A stretch of DNA of 64,000 nt from Verrucomicrobiaceae bacterium (GTDB lineage Bacteria > Verrucomicrobiota > Verrucomicrobiia > Verrucomicrobiales > Verrucomicrobiaceae): contig JAIXYN010000046.1 in the NCBI GenBank assembly GCA_027490195.1, forward strand, positions 1-64,000, read 5' to 3'. Below are positions 44,126 to 52,170 of this stretch, piece by piece. Both the position numbers and the translations under genes were made by a program. Within the stretch, counting starts at the first letter, position 1; every line of letters starts with the position of its first letter. The notes beneath the pieces are model-generated. The model was not told the DNA's origin. It ran no database searches and worked only from the letters and a program-made list of their open reading frames with translations.

Positions 44126-45003
44126 AATTTCCGGTGCACTTCCTTGAGCCGCGCCTGATCCACGTGGGTGTAAATTTGCGTCGTCGAGATGTCCGCATGG
44201 CCGAGCATCTCCTGGATCACGCGCAGATCGGCCCCATTGTTCAGCAGGTGCGTGGCAAAACTGTGCCGCAGGAGATGCGGATGCACGCAGGCAGGGTCCA
44301 TGCCGCAGAGTGCGGCGCGCTCCTTCACGATCTGCTGGATGCGTGCCGTGGTCAGCCGTGTGCCGTTGCGCGAGATGAAGATGTGGCTCTGCGATTTCGG
44401 TCCCACCAGCTCTGGGCGCGCATGCTCCACATACGCCGCAATGGCTTCGCGTGCGGCACCACCCACGGGTGAGAGACGGGTCTTCGAGCCCTTTCCCGTG
44501 ACGCGAATCCAGCCCTCTTCGAGGCTGAGGTGTTCCAGCCGCGCATCGGCCAGTTCGGACAACCGCACGCCGCTGGCATAAAACAGCTCCAGAATGGCCC
44601 GGTCACGCCGGTCCAGCGGGGCCGTGCCGTTCACGGACTCGACGAGCTTGCGCACGTCCTGCTCGTTCAAGGAGTCCGGCAGGTGCTTTTCCTGCCTTGG
44701 GGGCAGAATGGGGTCCGCAGGATCAGCGGGGATGTGTTTGCGAGCGGTAAGCCAGCGGAAGAAGATTTTGACGGCGATGAGTTCGACGCGGGCCGAGGAC
44801 GCTGCGATACCATCTTTTTTTCTCTGAGCTAGGTAACCGCTCAGGTGCTCCGTGGTTACGGCCACCACGCTGGAAGACTCGTGCTTCGTTTGGAACCACG
44901 AGGCAAACGCCTCCAGCACCCGGCGCACCAGGAGCTGATAGTTCGTGGACAGACCCCGCTCGGTCGCCAGGTGGAGGATGAAGCCATCAATGAGTTCCAG
45001 CAT
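44110..45003 (-). CDS. xerD: Tyrosine recombinase XerC/XerD
   Basis: Site-specific recombinase of 297 residues, likely resolving chromosome dimers at dif. The N-terminal SAM-like core-binding domain (residues 1-100) is followed by the catalytic domain with R147 (ASGVRLSEL), K171 (TGKGSKTR), H243-x-x-R246 (HPHLLRHSFA), H269 (LGHADISTTQ) and the nucleophile Y278. The start at MLELIDGFILHL matches the usual length; the reading frame stays open far upstream without family similarity. XerC and XerD cannot be separated with certainty; the LRVIQEMLGHADISTTQIYTHV segment leans toward XerD. Confidence 0.93.
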   Translation of the reverse strand: MLELIDGFILHLATERGLSTNYQLLVRRVLEAFASWFQTKHESSSVVAVTTEHLSGYLAQRKKDGIAASSARVELIAVKIFFRWLTARKHIPADPADPILPPRQEKHLPDSLNEQDVRKLVESVNGTAPLDRRDRAILELFYASGVRLSELADARLEHLSLEEGWIRVTGKGSKTRLSPVGGAAREAIAAYVEHARPELVGPKSQSHIFISRNGTRLTTARIQQIVKERAALCGMDPACVHPHLLRHSFATHLLNNGADLRVIQEMLGHADISTTQIYTHVDQARLKEVHRKFHPRA

Positions 45004-45090
45004 CAGCCGACAGCATGGCACGGATTTGAGAGTCACGAGAATGACAAAATTCTTGCCCTCAGGCACGGGGGGCGGCAAAGATGCCGGATT

Positions 45091-45678
45091 ATGGCCTCCT
45101 ACAACAAAGTCATGCTCATCGGCAATCTGACCCGCGACCCCGAAGTGCGCTACACGCCCAAAGGCAGCGCGGTCTGCGACATCGGTCTTGCCGTGAATCG
45201 CGTGTACACTTCTGACAGTGGTGAAAAAGTGGAGGAAGTCACTTTCGTGGATGTCGTCCTCTGGGCCAAGATGGCCGAGCTCGCCGGCAAATACCTGCAC
45301 AAAGGCCGCCCGGTCTTCATTGAGGGCCGACTGCAGATGGATTCCTGGGAAGACAAGCAAACCGGCCAGAAGCGCACCCGCATGCGCGTCGTCGGTGAGC
45401 AGATGCAATTCCTCGGCAGCCCTGGTGGCGACCGCGCTCCCGCTGGCGGCGGTGGTGGCAACGACGAAGAAGGTGGCTATTCCGGTGGTGGTGGTGGTGG
45501 AGGCTATTCTGGCGGAGGCGGCGGATACAATCGCCCAGCAGCCCGTCCAGCCCAGCGCCCAGCACCCGCCCAGCAGCGCCCTCCTGCCCAGCGTCCCGCT
45601 CCTGCACCGCAGCAGCACGATGACTTCGGTGAAGGCCCGATCACCGACGGCATGGAAGACGACGACATTCCGTTTTGA
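45091..45678 (+). CDS. ssb: Single-stranded DNA-binding protein
   Basis: A 195-residue SSB. The OB fold covers residues 1-105 (NKVMLIGNLTRDPEVRYTPKGSAVCDIGLAVN, WAKMAELAGKYLHKGRPVFIEGRLQ). It is followed by a Gly-rich (YSGGGGGGGYSGGGGGYN) and then a Pro/Gln/Ala-rich linker (PAARPAQRPAPAQQRPPAQRPAPAP). It ends with the acidic tip DDDIPF that recruits replication and repair partners. The linker is long and unusually proline-rich. The ATG chosen gives the usual MASYNKV start. Confidence 0.96.
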   Translation: MASYNKVMLIGNLTRDPEVRYTPKGSAVCDIGLAVNRVYTSDSGEKVEEVTFVDVVLWAKMAELAGKYLHKGRPVFIEGRLQMDSWEDKQTGQKRTRMRVVGEQMQFLGSPGGDRAPAGGGGGNDEEGGYSGGGGGGGYSGGGGGYNRPAARPAQRPAPAQQRPPAQRPAPAPQQHDDFGEGPITDGMEDDDIPF

Positions 45679-45748
45679 GAACTGAAGCCGGCGTTTTGCC
45701 CTGCCTGAGTGGAAGAGAACCTGCTCCTGAGCCGTTATTTGCGGCCCC

Positions 45749-47968
45749 GTGAATTGCTCTGTCCTCAGCTTGGTTTGTGCGCTCAGCGCCGTCGCTTTGT
45801 CGTCGGCGTCTGCCGCCGAGACGGTGTCATTCCGCAACGACGTGATGGCCGCCATTTCCAAAGCAGGCTGCAACCTGGGCACCTGCCATGGCAATGCGAC
45901 GGGCAAAGGTGGCTTCAAACTTTCGCTGCGCGGACAGGATCCTGATCTCGATTTCAAAGCGCTCGCCCGGGACGCCTCCGGCCGCCGCGTGGATGTCTTC
46001 GCGCCGGAGCGCAGCCTGATCCTGGTCAAAGGTGCGAATCAGATCGCCCACGAAGGCGGCAAGAAGCTCGATCCGAAAGCTTGGGAATATCAGGTGCTGC
46101 GGAACTGGATCGCTGCTGGTTTGCCACGCGATGACAGCACGGCACCAAAGGTCACCAAGCTCACCGTCACGCCCACGGAACTCGTCTTGGACGAGCCGCA
46201 GGACAAGGTTCAGATCACCGTGCAGGCGACCTTTGCCGACGGCACGCAGCGCGACATCACTGACCGTGCGATCTATGAGCCACTGCAAAACGGACTCGTT
46301 GATGTGAGCAAGAGCGGGCTGGTGAAGCGCCTGCAGTTTGGCGAGCCGGGCGTGCTGGTGCGCTTCCTGAATCAATCGGTGCCCGTGCGGCTGACGTTTG
46401 TGAAAGCAAATCCGGCCTTTGTGTGGAGCAAGCCACGCCGCGACAACTACATCGACTCGCACGTCTTCAACAAGCTCAAGACCCTGCGCATGAACCCCAG
46501 CGCGGTGTGCAGTGACGAGGTCTTCATTCGCCGTGCATGGCTCGATCTTTGCGGCATGATTCCGCCTGCGGATGAAGCGCGCGCCTTTGAGGCCGACACA
46601 CACCGCGACAAACGCGCGCGCTTGATTGACCGCCTGATGGTGCGGCCGGAGTTCGCCGATTACTGGACGCTGAAATGGTCCGATGTCCTCAAGGTCGAAT
46701 CCCGCACGCTGGACAAAACCGGGGTCCAGGCCTTTCACGACTGGATTCGTGACGGCATCACGCGAAACCGCCCCATCAATGAAATGGTGCGCGCCATGCT
46801 TGCCTCACGTGGCAGCACCTATCACGAGCCCGAGACGAATTTCTACCGTGCCAACCGCACCCCGGAGCTGCGTGCCACCACGGCGGCGCAGGTGTTTCTC
46901 GGCACGCGCCTGCAGTGTGCGCAGTGCCACAACCACCCCTTTGACCGCTGGACGCAGGATGATTACTACAACTGGTCCGCCGTCTTCGCCCAGGTGGACT
47001 ACAAGATCATCGGCGACATCAAACCCCGCGATAAAAACGACAAGCATGAGTTCAACGGGGAGCAGGTCGTCTTTCTCAATGCCAAGCTGAACATCGAAAA
47101 CCCGCGCACGGGTGAGAAGGCCAAAGCCCGCTTCCTCGGCGCTGACATGCCCAAGCTCGCCGAGAAGGAGGACGAACTGCAGGCGGCCGCCAACTGGCTC
47201 ACGAGCGCGCAGCATCCTCTGTTTGCCAAAGCACAGGCCAACCGAATCTGGTATCATCTCATGGGGCGTGGTCTCGTCGATCCCGTGGATGACATGCGTC
47301 TCACAAATCCCGCCAGCCATCCGCAGCTCCTCGAAGAACTCGCCCAGGATTTCATCCGCAGCGGTTTTGATCTGCGGCACCTCATTCGCACCATCATGCT
47401 GAGCCGCACCTACCAGCTGGACAGCACCCCGAAAGAATCGAACGCCTCCGATCTCATCAACTACTCGCACCACCTGCCCCGCCGCCTCAGCGCCGAGCAG
47501 CTCATCGATTCACTCCACTCTGCCCTGCGCGTCACACCCGAATTCAATGGCTGGAGCCGCGGCACCCGCGCCAGCCAGATCCCCGGCCCCGACAATGGCC
47601 GTGGCAGCCCTAATCCCATGTCGCCCGAAGCCTTCCTCGCTCAATTCGGCCGCCCCAAACGTGAGCTGAGCTGCGAGTGCGAGCGCGGTGTCGACACCTC
47701 CATCGGCCAGATTTTCCAATTCATCAGCGGCCCCATCGTCAGCAACGTCGTCTCCCAAAAATACAACCGCCTCGGCTCGCTGCTCAAGAACCCTGACAAC
47801 GGCGCTGTCACTCGCGATCTCTACTGGGCCCTCCTGACCCGTGCCCCCACCGCCGACGAAGCCAAAGTCATGGAAGCCCTCCTCGCCTCCGCCAAAGACC
47901 GCCGCCTCGCACTTGAAGACATTGCCTGGAGCTTGCTGAACGCGAAGGAGTTTCTCCTCGCCAGATAA
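45749..47968 (+). CDS. Second DUF1549/DUF1553 cytochrome-type secreted protein
   Basis: A 739-residue paralogue of the 24.5 kb protein, read from a GTG start with signal MNCSVLSLVCALSAVALSSASAA. It has the same unusual N-terminal CX4CH motif (C41-NLGT-C46-H47), a Big2-like domain (VLDEPQDKVQITVQATFADGTQRDITDRAIYE), DUF1549 (YIDSHVFNKLKTLRMNPSAVCSDEVFIRRAWLDLCGMIPPADEARAFEADTHRDKRA in outline) with CAQCHNHPFDRWTQDDYYNWSA, and DUF1553 (HPLFAKAQANRIWYHLMGRGLVDPVDDMRLTNPASHP in outline). Unlike the first, it has no DUF1501 partner beside it. Confidence 0.9.
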   Translation: MNCSVLSLVCALSAVALSSASAAETVSFRNDVMAAISKAGCNLGTCHGNATGKGGFKLSLRGQDPDLDFKALARDASGRRVDVFAPERSLILVKGANQIAHEGGKKLDPKAWEYQVLRNWIAAGLPRDDSTAPKVTKLTVTPTELVLDEPQDKVQITVQATFADGTQRDITDRAIYEPLQNGLVDVSKSGLVKRLQFGEPGVLVRFLNQSVPVRLTFVKANPAFVWSKPRRDNYIDSHVFNKLKTLRMNPSAVCSDEVFIRRAWLDLCGMIPPADEARAFEADTHRDKRARLIDRLMVRPEFADYWTLKWSDVLKVESRTLDKTGVQAFHDWIRDGITRNRPINEMVRAMLASRGSTYHEPETNFYRANRTPELRATTAAQVFLGTRLQCAQCHNHPFDRWTQDDYYNWSAVFAQVDYKIIGDIKPRDKNDKHEFNGEQVVFLNAKLNIENPRTGEKAKARFLGADMPKLAEKEDELQAAANWLTSAQHPLFAKAQANRIWYHLMGRGLVDPVDDMRLTNPASHPQLLEELAQDFIRSGFDLRHLIRTIMLSRTYQLDSTPKESNASDLINYSHHLPRRLSAEQLIDSLHSALRVTPEFNGWSRGTRASQIPGPDNGRGSPNPMSPEAFLAQFGRPKRELSCECERGVDTSIGQIFQFISGPIVSNVVSQKYNRLGSLLKNPDNGAVTRDLYWALLTRAPTADEAKVMEALLASAKDRRLALEDIAWSLLNAKEFLLAR

Positions 47969-48184
47969 CTGCACAGCATTGTGTCTGGATAAGAAGAGCT
48001 GCGCGTGCGGTGGATGATAGCAATGCCTTCAGCTATGCGCCCTTTGCCCAGAAGAAGCAGATCCACAGAAAGGACCTCTCTAGTGTGCACGGCTAAAACG
48101 CCTGATGATTTGTCTTTGTTGATTCCCTCTGTGTCTCGCAATTGACGTGAGAACGAGCCGCTGCCTGACGTACTGATGCGCCTC

Positions 48185-49309
48185 ATGAAACCAGCCATCC
48201 TCCTCGCCCTTTTCGTCAGCACTTCGCTGCTCGCCCAAACTGCCGCACCCAAAGCGCCCGCACCTGCGGCCAAAGCCAAAGGCCCGACCATTCCTGCGGA
48301 TGCGCAGTGGCATGATGTGACGACATGGGGTGTAGAGGGACGCGGCTGGGGAGACCAGGAGCGGAAACGCTGGTTTGACCGTCTCCCGGCAAAAGCGGAA
48401 AAAACCGTCACACCTGCAGTGTGGGGCCTCAGCCGTGACAGCGCGGGCATGATGGTGCGCTTTAAGACAAACGCGAAGGCGATCTACACACGCTACGATC
48501 TTTCCAAAGCCAACTTGGCGCTGCCAGCCATGCCTGCCACCGGCGTGAGCGGACTCGATCTCTACGCGCGTGATGCAAAAGGCCAATGGAAATGGGTCAA
48601 CTGCACGAAGCCCGCTAGCCAGCATGTGGAGGCCGTGGTGATCAGCGATCTCGCGCCCGGCGAGCATGAATTCGCTGCCTATCTACCGCTCTACAATGGC
48701 ATCGAAAAGCTGGAGATCGGCGTGCCTGCGGGCGCAAAGTTTGAAGGATTGAAGCCACGTGAGAAGCCCATCGTTTTCTATGGCACGTCCATCACCCATG
48801 GTGCGAACGCCTCCCGCCCCGGCATGGTTCATACCGCTATCTTGGGCCGCCACCTGGACCACCCTGTCATCAATATCGGCTTCTCCGGCAATGGCCGCAT
48901 GGACGCAGCTGTGGGCGATCTCATCAATGAACTCGATCCTGCCGTCATTGTCATCGACTGCCTGCCCAACATGGGACCCGCCGACGTCACCGCCAAATGC
49001 GTGCCACTGGTGAAACAACTGCGCTCCAAGCACGCCACCACGCCGATCATCCTCGTCGAAGACCGCCGCTATACAAACTCCTGGATAACCCCCGCCAAGA
49101 CCAAGTTCCATGACGACAACCACGCAGCCCTCAAGGCCGCCTACGAGCAGCTCAAGAAGGAGAAAGTAGTCAACCTCCACTACATCGGCGGTGATGCGCT
49201 TTATGGCACTGATACTGAAGGCTCCAACGACGCCTCCCACGGCACCGACCTCGGTTTCCTGCGTCAGGCGGAGATTTTTGAGCCTGTGCTGCGTAAGGCG
49301 CTGAAATAG
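48185..49309 (+). CDS. Secreted SGNH/GDSL esterase with GxDLY domain
   Basis: A 374-residue exported protein (signal MKPAILLALFVSTSLLAQ). The N-terminal domain contains GLDLYARDAKGQWKWV, the hallmark of the GxDLY accessory domain. The C-terminal SGNH hydrolase domain starts IVFYGTSITHG, with the nucleophile Ser in GTSITHG, then NIGFSGNGRMD, CLPNMGPADV, and the catalytic His in the final SNDASHGTDLGF. This architecture removes acetyl or acyl groups from glycans or lipids outside the cytoplasm. An in-frame ATG nine bases upstream is possible. Confidence 0.9.
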   Translation: MKPAILLALFVSTSLLAQTAAPKAPAPAAKAKGPTIPADAQWHDVTTWGVEGRGWGDQERKRWFDRLPAKAEKTVTPAVWGLSRDSAGMMVRFKTNAKAIYTRYDLSKANLALPAMPATGVSGLDLYARDAKGQWKWVNCTKPASQHVEAVVISDLAPGEHEFAAYLPLYNGIEKLEIGVPAGAKFEGLKPREKPIVFYGTSITHGANASRPGMVHTAILGRHLDHPVINIGFSGNGRMDAAVGDLINELDPAVIVIDCLPNMGPADVTAKCVPLVKQLRSKHATTPIILVEDRRYTNSWITPAKTKFHDDNHAALKAAYEQLKKEKVVNLHYIGGDALYGTDTEGSNDASHGTDLGFLRQAEIFEPVLRKALK

Positions 49310-49315
49310 CCTGTC

Positions 49316-49654
49316 TCACTCCGACCCCGGCGGTTCCAGCAGTCGCCGGGGCAGGTCCCGCATGCCTTGCAGCACGCGAAAGACGACCAGCGTGTCGTCC
49401 TCGATGCGGTAGAAAATGAGGTGCTTGTGAAATGAGCCTTGAATCTGAAAGGACCGCAGCCCCGCAAGACGTCGATTTCGGAATTTACGGACGCGGCCAA
49501 GGTCAGGCTGAACGGCCAGGTCATTGAGAGTTTCAACCAAAGACATCAGGTACCTTTCGGAGATGTCTGCACCGGCATGCACGTCATACCAATCGGACTG
49601 AAGTCGTATATCAAGTGACGCTTCTTCTGTGCGCTGAATCGTCAGACTTGGCAT
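49316..49654 (-). CDS. RelE/ParE-superfamily toxin
   Basis: A 112-residue basic protein with two helices (ASLDIRLQSDWYDVHAGADISERYLMSLVETLNDLAVQP) and a strand core ending LRSFQIQGSFHKHLIFYRIEDDTLVVFRVLQGMRDLPRRLLEP. The IFYRIEDDTLVVFRVLxGxRD tail is the RelE/ParE signature. It overlaps the small upstream partner by 13 bases. Confidence 0.82.
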   Translation of the reverse strand: MPSLTIQRTEEASLDIRLQSDWYDVHAGADISERYLMSLVETLNDLAVQPDLGRVRKFRNRRLAGLRSFQIQGSFHKHLIFYRIEDDTLVVFRVLQGMRDLPRRLLEPPGSE

Positions 49655-49899
49655 GACGCAGATTCCATGGCGGCTTTGCTCGAAGGCCTGCCTTTGCGAA
49701 TTGAATCCAAAAATGCCTCATCCAGCGGATATCGTGGACTGTCCAATGCCTTGAGCATGGCAGCTTCGAGTTCTGGAGACTCATATCCGTCTTCCTCCAG
49801 CACCTCCAACTGGCGTTCATTCATCCAGTCGAACAGTTCTCTGAAACCGGATGCCGGCAGCGCACGGATCGAGTCTTCAATTTCGGCAATCGTTGGCAT
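49642..49899 (-). CDS. Probable antitoxin partner of the RelE/ParE toxin
   Basis: An 85-residue acidic protein (MPTIAEIEDSIRALPASGFRELFDWMNERQLEVLEEDGYESPELEAAMLKALDSPRYPLDEAFLDSIRK). It has no recognisable DNA-binding motif, but position, size, charge and 13-base overlap with the toxin suggest an antitoxin. Assignment is by context. Confidence 0.65.
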   Translation of the reverse strand: MPTIAEIEDSIRALPASGFRELFDWMNERQLEVLEEDGYESPELEAAMLKALDSPRYPLDEAFLDSIRKGRPSSKAAMESASCQV

Positions 49900-49950
49900 A
49901 CTAAAACTTATTCATCACCAGCGACAGCGCAAGCCCCACGATGCAGTGGC

Positions 49951-51249
49951 TTACTTCCCGATCTTATAGAGCGCCTTGTCCGTGCGGATGAACAGGGCGC
50001 TGCCGTCGGCGATGGGGCTGGCCATGATCGGGCCGTCGAGGGTGTTCTGGGCGAGGATTTTGAATTCCTTGGCGGCATTGATGATCGTGACGACACCTTC
50101 GCGGCTGCAGAAGTAGAGTTTGCCATCTGCGAGAATCGGCGAGGCGCTGAACTTGCCGCCGATGCGCTCGCGGTAAAAGGCCTCGCCGGTTTTCGTGTCC
50201 ACGCAGCTGACGATGCCACCGTCATCGACGTAGAAGAGAAGGCCGTTGTGCAGCACGGGAGAGCACATCTTGGGCGCGTTCTTGTTGTTGCGCCAGGTAA
50301 CCTCAGGTGTCTTGAGGTCGGCGTATTTGAGGGCGATGACCGCCGATTTTCCAAAAGCGGTGCTGAAAAAGATCTGCTGGTCGTCGGCCACGGGCACGGT
50401 GGACATGGAGAAGCCGAGTTCGCCGTAGTGAATCTTCCAAAGTTCCTGGCCAGTCTGGGGATTGTAGCCATAGACGTTGTTGGCGGCGGAGCTGACGAGC
50501 TGTGGCTGACCGTTGATCGTCAAGACCAGCGGCGTGCCATAGGCTTTGCGCTGCTGTGGGCGCGGATCCATGTCGCCACTGCGGGGTGTTTTCCAAGACA
50601 CTTTGCCGGAATTTGTGTCGAATCCGGCAATGAACTGCTGATCGCTGCCGTCGAAATGCGCGATCAATCGGTCTCCATAAAGCACGGCGGTGGAGCCGGG
50701 GCCGTTTTCGTGCATGACGTGGAGTTCCTCATTTTTCCAAAGCACCTTCAAGGTTTTTGTATCAAGGGCCACGGTGCCAAAGGAACCGAAGTGCGCGTAG
50801 AGCCGACCCTCCGCCAGAATGGGCGACGGTGAGGCATAGCTGTTGAGCTCGTGGGCCCACTGCGGGTCCTTCACGTTGAGCAACTCGATGTCATGGAGGA
50901 TTTTGCCGCTGCTGCGATCCACACACAGGGCATGCAGGCTCACGGAACCGAGGATGGTGAGCGGCTGATCGCTGGTGTTGGATTCGAGACGGCGTTTGGC
51001 TTCCTCGGGAGTCGCCACTTTTTCAAAGGCGGTGGTGAGCCAGATTTGGTCGCCCCACATGACGGGTGTCGAGTGACCGCGCCCCGGAAGCTCCGTTTTC
51101 CAGGCGATGTTGCTTGTCTCGCTCCACGTTTCAGGCAGGCCGGAGGCGGTGGCGTGCCCTTGGGCGGAGGGGCCGCGCCATTCGGGCCAGTTGCCGGCGT
51201 GAGAGGCGGAGGCGAGAGCCAAGAGCGGGAGTAGAATGCGGTGAATCAT
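49951..51249 (-). CDS. Secreted PQQ-type beta-propeller protein
   Basis: A 432-residue exported protein (signal MIHRILLPLLALASASHAG). The opening NWPEWRGPSAQGHA is characteristic of the PVC-type PQQ-like propellers. Blades contain repeated WxxxL/DxxTGKxxW-type turns (VSLHALCVDRSSGKILHDIELL; GTVALDTKTLKVLWKN; IAGFDTNSGKVSWKT; YGYNPQTGQELWKIHYGE). No known enzymatic residues of PQQ dehydrogenases are visible, so it is more likely a binding scaffold. It is divergent from the N-formylglutamate amidohydrolase-like gene. Confidence 0.86.
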   Translation of the reverse strand: MIHRILLPLLALASASHAGNWPEWRGPSAQGHATASGLPETWSETSNIAWKTELPGRGHSTPVMWGDQIWLTTAFEKVATPEEAKRRLESNTSDQPLTILGSVSLHALCVDRSSGKILHDIELLNVKDPQWAHELNSYASPSPILAEGRLYAHFGSFGTVALDTKTLKVLWKNEELHVMHENGPGSTAVLYGDRLIAHFDGSDQQFIAGFDTNSGKVSWKTPRSGDMDPRPQQRKAYGTPLVLTINGQPQLVSSAANNVYGYNPQTGQELWKIHYGELGFSMSTVPVADDQQIFFSTAFGKSAVIALKYADLKTPEVTWRNNKNAPKMCSPVLHNGLLFYVDDGGIVSCVDTKTGEAFYRERIGGKFSASPILADGKLYFCSREGVVTIINAAKEFKILAQNTLDGPIMASPIADGSALFIRTDKALYKIGK

Positions 51250-51303
51250 GAGCGAGAAAAAACGTGGCATGCAGAGGGTAACTGTCTTTCAGTGGGATTG
51301 ATC

Positions 51304-52170
51304 ATGCGCATCCCGTTTTTTCTATTTGTATTCGCCGCTGCATTGCAGGCACAGACTACGGAGCTCGAAACCTACATCGAGGTGCGCTCAGGCACGCTGC
51401 CCATCATTCTAACGGTTCCTCACGGCGGCAGCTTGAAACCGGCGAACGTGCTGGCACGGCGCTATGGTGTCACGGGCACCGATGCCAACACGGTGCCGCT
51501 GGCCGAACTGATCATCGAGGAACTGGAGACACGCTATGGCGGCAAACCGCATGTCATCATCTCGAATCTGCACCGCACGAAGCTTGATCCAAACCGCGAT
51601 CTCGAAGAGGCGGCGCAAGGTGATCCCATCGCAGTGGCGGCCTGGCACCGCTTCCATGACAGCACGCAAAAGGCCTGTGACAATGTGATGAAGAAGAGCG
51701 GCATGGGACTGCTGCTGGACATTCACGGCCACCGCCACCTGGATCAGCGCGTCGAACTGGGATATCTGATCAAGGGGGACGTTCTCAAGCACTCCGACGC
51801 TGAACTGAATGCAGATGCGGCGCTGATCGCCTCCACATGCATCCGTGATTTGGACAAGCGTTCACCCCAGACCTTTGCAGAACTGGTACGCGGGCCGCAG
51901 AGCCTGGGCGGCTTGCTTGAGTTTCGAGGTTTCCGCTGCCTGCCGAGTCCGTCCAAAGCGAATCCGACCTTCATGGCGGGGTACTTCAGTGGTGTGTATG
52001 ACGTCGCTGCGCATGGTTCACGCACCAGCGGCACCTTGAGTGCCATCCAGATCGAGTGCCCCTGGAACAACGTGCGTGACGTCCCGGAAAATCAGCGCCG
52101 CTTTGCCATAGCGCTGGCAGATTCACTCGGCGTTTACTTTGAGGTTCACTTTGGCCGGAAGCTGAAGTGA
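51304..52170 (+). CDS. Secreted N-formylglutamate amidohydrolase-like protein
   Basis: A 288-residue protein with a short signal (MRIPFFLFVFAAALQAQ). Motifs ILTVPHGG, GTDANTVPLAELIIEELETRYGGKPHVIISNLHRTKLDPNRDLEEAA, LLLDIHGHRH and LGYLIKG match the family of zinc-dependent amidohydrolases that includes N-formylglutamate deformylase. Export argues for another amide substrate outside the cytoplasm. The 3' end overlaps the convergent urea-transporter-like gene by 48 bases. Start at the ATG directly before the signal. Confidence 0.78.
   Translation: MRIPFFLFVFAAALQAQTTELETYIEVRSGTLPIILTVPHGGSLKPANVLARRYGVTGTDANTVPLAELIIEELETRYGGKPHVIISNLHRTKLDPNRDLEEAAQGDPIAVAAWHRFHDSTQKACDNVMKKSGMGLLLDIHGHRHLDQRVELGYLIKGDVLKHSDAELNADAALIASTCIRDLDKRSPQTFAELVRGPQSLGGLLEFRGFRCLPSPSKANPTFMAGYFSGVYDVAAHGSRTSGTLSAIQIECPWNNVRDVPENQRRFAIALADSLGVYFEVHFGRKLK

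Noticed and set aside
45004..46029. Upstream extension of the xerD reading frame to 639 codons
   Set aside because: The extra 340 codons are antisense to ssb and the next gene and show no similarity to recombinases.
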